This document shows positions 5,778 to 9,468 of a stretch of DNA of 9,468 nucleotides, one piece after another; position 1 is the first letter of the stretch, and every line of letters begins with the position of its first letter. This DNA comes from an uncultured Bacteroidia bacterium (lineage in GTDB: Bacteria > Bacteroidota > Bacteroidia > Bacteroidales > CAJPTX01). The stretch lies in assembly GCA_938040915.1 (NCBI GenBank), contig CALHZE010000250.1:1-9468 (forward strand), in the 5' to 3' direction. The notes beneath the pieces are model-generated. The model did no database searches, was not told the origin of the DNA, and saw nothing but the letters and a program-made list of their open reading frames with translations. The position numbers and the translations under genes are program-made.

Positions 5778-6680
5778 TTAAAATATCGAGAAGTTGAAGT
5801 AACGACGCGGGTTCTGTTTCACCTCACCGAGGATCGAGTCTAGGGCACGCACCGTCGTCTGAAAGTCATAATAAAGCTGGTCGTCGCGGAGCAATTTTCC
5901 CATCGATCCCTCTCCGGCTTGCATCTGCCGCAAAAGCTGATTGGCAGAGGCAACAAGAGTGTCCGAGCGCCCGATGACACCGGCTAGTGACGGCTGCAAC
6001 GAATCGAGGGTGCGAGTCCACCGTGCGCCGATTTGGGTCACCTGACCATTCATCGCCTTGAGTGTGGCATTCACCCCCGCTACCGTCGCGGGGAGCGACT
6101 CCGACGTCCGCCGAAGGTTCGTGAGGAGGGTATAGATCTCGCTATAGAGCGCCTCGGCGCGTTCCGCCGAAAGGCTCTTTTCTGCTACACGAAGCACCTG
6201 TTTGAGCGAACGCATCACCGTGTCTACATGCGACAGCAGAGGACCTACCTGTGTCGAAAGCGTCTGTGTGTAAGGCATCTCCGTAACACCTGGGATGGTG
6301 TCCCCGGGCACGAGATACGGCCCGTTGCCATACGCCTTGTGCAGACGAACAACACTCCCCCCGATGAGCCCCGCATTGGCAATCTCCGCCTGCGTGGTGT
6401 GTTGCAAACGAAGCTCCTTAGGGAAAGATAGTTGTGCGCGAATGCGCCCCGTTCCGTCGTTGACAAACGTGAGGTCTGAGACCCGACCCACAGCGAGCCC
6501 GTTGATCGTGATCCGGTTCGTCACATAAAGCCCTCCAATGTCGTCAAAGTAAGCATAGTAATAGCTATTGCGATTGAAGAGGTTCTGACCCCTTAAAAAC
6601 TGATAGCCAACCACCCCAGCCGCGACCACGATGAGGGTGAATATGCCTATAAACCAAGTCTGTCGGGTGCGTTGCTGCAT
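5778..6680 (-). CDS. MlaD-family MCE-domain lipid transport protein
   Basis: Substrate-binding subunit type of a Mla ABC transport system, which moves phospholipids between inner and outer membranes. The 300-residue protein has a short basic N-terminus, one membrane segment (about 9-27) and one MCE domain (about 38-115). Within the domain YYAYFDDIGGLYVTNRI, ITINGLAVGRVSDLTF and ANAGLIGGSVVRL fit the MCE pattern. The rest (about 140-290) is mostly helical and could form the hexamer's central needle or tunnel, as in longer MCE proteins. The gene follows the amidase gene by 18 bp on the same strand, so the two are probably one transcript. The permease (mlaE) and ATPase (mlaF) genes are not next to it. 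The ATG at 6680 is well placed. I leave the symbol empty because the family is clear but orthology to E. coli mlaD is not. Confidence 0.9.
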   Translation of the reverse strand: MQQRTRQTWFIGIFTLIVVAAGVVGYQFLRGQNLFNRNSYYYAYFDDIGGLYVTNRITINGLAVGRVSDLTFVNDGTGRIRAQLSFPKELRLQHTTQAEIANAGLIGGSVVRLHKAYGNGPYLVPGDTIPGVTEMPYTQTLSTQVGPLLSHVDTVMRSLKQVLRVAEKSLSAERAEALYSEIYTLLTNLRRTSESLPATVAGVNATLKAMNGQVTQIGARWTRTLDSLQPSLAGVIGRSDTLVASANQLLRQMQAGEGSMGKLLRDDQLYYDFQTTVRALDSILGEVKQNPRRYFNFSIF

Positions 6681-6698
6681 GAGTCTCTCTGGGGTGTG

Positions 6699-7883
6699 TT
6701 ATAGCGAGACCTTTCGCTCGCCCTCAAAGGCGACCAGAAAGGCATCGGGAAAGTTGCGGCGCACCGCGGCGAGCTGCTGTTTCGCAGCATCGAGGTCGGT
6801 ATAGTCGCCAATATAGTAACGGTAAAGTTTCCCCTCTTTGCGTTCGCGCAGGTCGGGGTATAGTTTGTGTAAACGGTGTTGTGAGGCTACGGGCTTGCTC
6901 ACGGTGGCGACCTGGATGCGGTAACGTCGCCCCTCAGGGGCTGCTCCCTTGCTTGGAGCGGTGAGCTTACTGCCGCTAGGTTTGTTAGCCTTTGTCAACG
7001 AGTCTTTGGGGGGCACAGAGTCGACCTTCTTGGGCGCGGGCGGACGCACCACCACCAACGGGGTAGAGGCATGCGAATCCCACTTCTTCTTGTAAGCAAC
7101 AAAGGCGTTGAAAATAGCCCGCGCAAGCTCCCCTTGCCCCTTGTCTGAAAGGAGGTATTTCTCCTCACGCGGGTTACTCAAAAAGCCGAGCTCTATCAAC
7201 ACCGAGGGCATGCTACTCTTGTAAAGCACCAAGAACCCCGCTTGTTTCACCCCTCGGTCAAAGCGCTGAAGTTGAGTGGTAAATTGACTCTGAATGCCCG
7301 TCGCCAACTCTAGACTCTGGTCTAGAAAGACGTTCTGCATGAGAGAGAAGATCATAAACGACTCCGGCGACTTGGGGTCATAACCCTCATACTTGGTCGA
7401 ATAGTCCGCCTCATACGAGATCACTGAGTTCTCACGCTGCGCCACCTCTAGGTTTGACTTCGAGGTGTGAAGCCCCATCACAAAGGTCTCCGTCCCCACA
7501 GCAGCAGCCGAAGGAGCGGCGTTGCAGTGAATAGAGATGAATAGGTCGGCTTTACACTCATTGGCTATCGCCGTGCGTTGATTGAGCTCGATAAACTCGT
7601 CGGTCTCGCGCGTAAAGACCGTCTTGAGATCAGGATATGCCTCGCGGATGAGACGCCCCAAGCGGAGGGCTACTGCCAAGGTCACATCCTTCTCTTGCGA
7701 GTGCTTCCCCTCTGTGCCAGGGTCTTTGCCACCGTGCCCTGCGTCGATAACGACGGTAGTGAGAAGGTTGTTGGTCACACCACGCTGCGCCGCAGCACTG
7801 TCGACAAACAGGCTCGCCGTAAAGGTTAAAAGGAGGGTATAGGTGGCGGTCTTGAGGCGGAAAAACGGCGTGTAGGATGGCAT
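6699..7883 (-). CDS. N-acetylmuramoyl-L-alanine amidase with C-terminal SPOR domain
   Basis: Periplasmic zinc hydrolase that cleaves the amide bond between N-acetylmuramic acid and the stem peptide, used in cell separation and wall turnover. The 394-residue protein has a Sec signal peptide (about 1-32, ending DSAAA before Gln33). The Amidase_3 domain (about 42-255) has zinc ligands His50 (VVIDAGHGGKDPG), Glu64 and His119 (LFISIHCNAAP), plus catalytic Glu231 in SVLIELGFLSN. A low-complexity Pro/Lys/Ser linker (about 258-315) leads to a SPOR domain (about 318-390, starting RRYRIQVATVSKP), which binds denuded glycan strands at the septum. No inhibitory helix seen in AmiB-type enzymes is obvious, but it was not modelled. 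It leads the probable amidase-mlaD transcript and is divergent from lptD, with a 52-bp gap between start codons. Confidence 0.94.
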   Translation of the reverse strand: MPSYTPFFRLKTATYTLLLTFTASLFVDSAAAQRGVTNNLLTTVVIDAGHGGKDPGTEGKHSQEKDVTLAVALRLGRLIREAYPDLKTVFTRETDEFIELNQRTAIANECKADLFISIHCNAAPSAAAVGTETFVMGLHTSKSNLEVAQRENSVISYEADYSTKYEGYDPKSPESFMIFSLMQNVFLDQSLELATGIQSQFTTQLQRFDRGVKQAGFLVLYKSSMPSVLIELGFLSNPREEKYLLSDKGQGELARAIFNAFVAYKKKWDSHASTPLVVVRPPAPKKVDSVPPKDSLTKANKPSGSKLTAPSKGAAPEGRRYRIQVATVSKPVASQHRLHKLYPDLRERKEGKLYRYYIGDYTDLDAAKQQLAAVRRNFPDAFLVAFEGERKVSL

Positions 7884-7905
7884 CCGTTACCAATTGAAAT
7901 TGCAC

Positions 7906-7914
7906 TACCTTTGC
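7906..7914 (+). promoter_or_regulatory. Probable lptD -7 promoter element
   Basis: TACCTTTGC at 7906-7914 matches the Bacteroidota -7 consensus exactly and lies 21 bp before the GTG start. The -33 region has only a weak GTTA near 7886-7889. CCTTTG (7908-7913) and CAAAGG (7919-7924) form an inverted repeat across the likely start of transcription, a possible operator. Confidence 0.45.
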
Positions 7915-7935
7915 CCACCAAAGGGGGTTTCGCTT

Positions 7936-9468
7936 GTGAACAGCGCAAAGATACGATTATTCTTTCAGCTCTCGCTCTTGCGGCTCGGGTGCTTAGCGCT
8001 TGGGGTGGTGGGAAGCTGGGCTGTAACCCACGCACAGCAACTTGACAGCGTCGCTACCCCCAACGCGAGGCAAGACACGACACAACAAGAACCCAAGGCG
8101 ACCAGCGCTCTCGACGCCAAAATCTCCTCCCACGCCTCCGACTCGATGACCTACGACCTCCGACGCCGGACGGTCTCCCTCCAAGGAAAAGCCAAGCTCG
8201 TTTACAAAAGCCAACAGTTTGAGGCTGAGCGCATCGATGTCGACCTTAACGACCGACTGCTCTTTGCTCGAGGCGTAAAAGACTCCGCCGGAAAAACCAC
8301 CGGCGACCCCATCTTTACCGAAGGGAACGATAAGTATACGATGACCGACATCCGATACAATTTCGTGACCCGCAAGGCGCGCATTACAGGGGTCATCACC
8401 ACCGTGCAAGAGGGTTACCTCCACGGCGAGGTGATTAAGAAAATGCCCAACGATGTCATCTACGTGGGCGATGGTAAGTTCACCACCTGCGACCTCAAGC
8501 ACCCACACTTCTACCTCGCACTCACCCGCGCGAAGGTCATCCCCAATGACAAGATCTTTACCGACCTCGCCTATCTCGTCATTGCCGACGTCCCCGCCCC
8601 CATCGGCATCCCATTTGGCTTCTTTCCCAACACGAGCAAGCGCTCATCAGGAGTCATCCCCCCCGAGTATGGCGAGGAGCAGACCCGCGGCTTCTTCCTT
8701 CGCAACGGGGGCTTTTATCTCGGGCTTAACGACTATTTTGACCTCACCGTCCTCGGTGGCTACTATACACGGGGCTCGTGGGACGCAAGCCTCGCATCCA
8801 ACTACAAGCTACGCTATAAGTTCTCAGGAAGGCTCGGTTATGCCTACTCCTACATCGCCTCAGGGCAGGAAAATACGCCCGAGCGCTCCATCCACTCCAA
8901 TTACCGCATTACGTGGACACACACACAAGACCACGCTTGGAATCCCAACTCAACTTTCAACGCCAACGTCACCTTCGGCTCCTCCTCCTACAACCGCTTT
9001 AACGCGCGCAACGCCCAAGACTTCCTCTCTAACCAGATTATGTCGTCAGTCGCCTACTCGCGCACCTTCCCAGGCAAACCCTTCAACCTAAGCGTCACTC
9101 TCAACCACTCGCAAAACTCGCGAGATAGCATGGTTGACCTCCGCATACCCACCGTCGCCTTCAACGTCCAACGCATTTACCCCTTCAAACGAAAAAACGG
9201 GGTGGGCGCGCAGCGATGGTACGAACGCATCGGGATTACCTACAACACCGCCCTCCAAAACTCCGTCCGGGTCAAGGAAAAAGACCTCTTTACTCCCACC
9301 ATGCAAAAACACCTCCGCAATGGGATGCAACACCGCGCCAACGCCTCTACCTCGTTTACCCTCCTCAAATACATCAACCTCGCGCCCTCAGTGAGTTACA
9401 ACGAAAACTGGTATATCCAGACCCACCGATACCATTGGGATGCTCTGCAAAAGAAACCCGTCCTCGAC
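7936..9468 (+). CDS. lptD: LPS-assembly outer-membrane protein LptD, 3' end beyond window
   Basis: Outer-membrane beta-barrel that, with a partner lipoprotein, inserts lipopolysaccharide into the outer leaflet. 511 codons are present without a stop. The GTG at 7936 gives a good signal peptide: basic MNSAKIR, a hydrophobic core, and likely cleavage at VTHA before QQ (about 33/34). The first in-frame ATG is too late (residue 70), and upstream TTGs (7894, 7900) add no useful sequence. An OstA-like beta-jellyroll domain spans about 60-165. The segment FTTCDLKHPHFYL (Cys at 185) and VPAPIGIPFGFFP are hallmarks of Bacteroidota LptD. From about 220 alternating aromatic strands mark the barrel. AAGGGGG at 7921-7927, 8 bp before GTG, may act as a ribosome site. 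It is divergent from the amidase gene and shares its control region. Confidence 0.92.
   Translation, partial: MNSAKIRLFFQLSLLRLGCLALGVVGSWAVTHAQQLDSVATPNARQDTTQQEPKATSALDAKISSHASDSMTYDLRRRTVSLQGKAKLVYKSQQFEAERIDVDLNDRLLFARGVKDSAGKTTGDPIFTEGNDKYTMTDIRYNFVTRKARITGVITTVQEGYLHGEVIKKMPNDVIYVGDGKFTTCDLKHPHFYLALTRAKVIPNDKIFTDLAYLVIADVPAPIGIPFGFFPNTSKRSSGVIPPEYGEEQTRGFFLRNGGFYLGLNDYFDLTVLGGYYTRGSWDASLASNYKLRYKFSGRLGYAYSYIASGQENTPERSIHSNYRITWTHTQDHAWNPNSTFNANVTFGSSSYNRFNARNAQDFLSNQIMSSVAYSRTFPGKPFNLSVTLNHSQNSRDSMVDLRIPTVAFNVQRIYPFKRKNGVGAQRWYERIGITYNTALQNSVRVKEKDLFTPTMQKHLRNGMQHRANASTSFTLLKYINLAPSVSYNENWYIQTHRYHWDALQKKPVLD
7945..7953 (-). promoter_or_regulatory. Probable amidase -7 promoter element, inside the lptD start region
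   Basis: The minus strand reads TATCTTTGC at 7953-7945, the same element as upstream of alaS. It lies 61 bp before the amidase ATG (7883) and within codons 4-6 of lptD. No clear -33 TTG is seen. If used, transcription starts near 7938 and runs through the lptD promoter toward the amidase gene. Confidence 0.4.

Noticed and set aside
8453..9091. 212-codon plus-strand frame inside lptD
   Set aside because: Ser/Pro/Thr-dominated shadow in another frame of the lptD barrel, whose own frame carries clear family motifs.

Overview
The window looks like chromosomal DNA of a Bacteroidota bacterium, most likely a Porphyromonas-like member of the Bacteroidales. The proteins read as Bacteroidales versions (AlaRS, a MlaD-type MCE protein, an Amidase_3-SPOR cell-wall hydrolase, and an LptD with the motif layout seen in this phylum). 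Several gene starts are preceded by close matches to the Bacteroidota -7 promoter element TAnnTTTG. The genus is inferred, not shown.

Layout, left to right. Positions 1-22 hold the possible first codons of a minus-strand gene that leaves the window. Positions 50-138 carry a minus-strand promoter followed at once by a hairpin and T-run, which could be a terminator, a leader attenuator or a tiny RNA. Next is alaS (alanyl-tRNA synthetase, minus). About 700 bp of gene-free DNA (2801-3503) follows, packed with palindromic REP-like repeats, a 12-bp-arm palindrome and decayed GC-rich repeats. Then come four minus-strand genes: fabG (3-oxoacyl-ACP reductase), tpx (thiol peroxidase), a lipoprotein with two NTF2/SnoaL-like domains, and mlaD. 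They are followed by an N-acetylmuramoyl-L-alanine amidase gene, also on the minus strand. The plus-strand lptD gene starts from a shared divergent region and runs off the right edge.

Functional reading. The right half is a cell-envelope block. LptD inserts LPS in the outer membrane, the amidase trims peptidoglycan, and the MlaD protein is expected to move phospholipids between membranes. The amidase and mlaD genes are 18 bp apart and probably form one transcript. The lipoprotein may be a further envelope component. tpx (peroxide defence) and fabG (fatty-acid elongation) are 26 bp apart and likely co-transcribed. alaS appears to have its own promoter.

No defence system, CRISPR array, complete mobile element or clearly new multigene system is visible. 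The most unusual parts are the covarying inverted repeat pair upstream of alaS, the promoter-hairpin unit at the left edge, the overlapping face-to-face promoters between lptD and the amidase gene, and the uncharacterised double-NTF2 lipoprotein.
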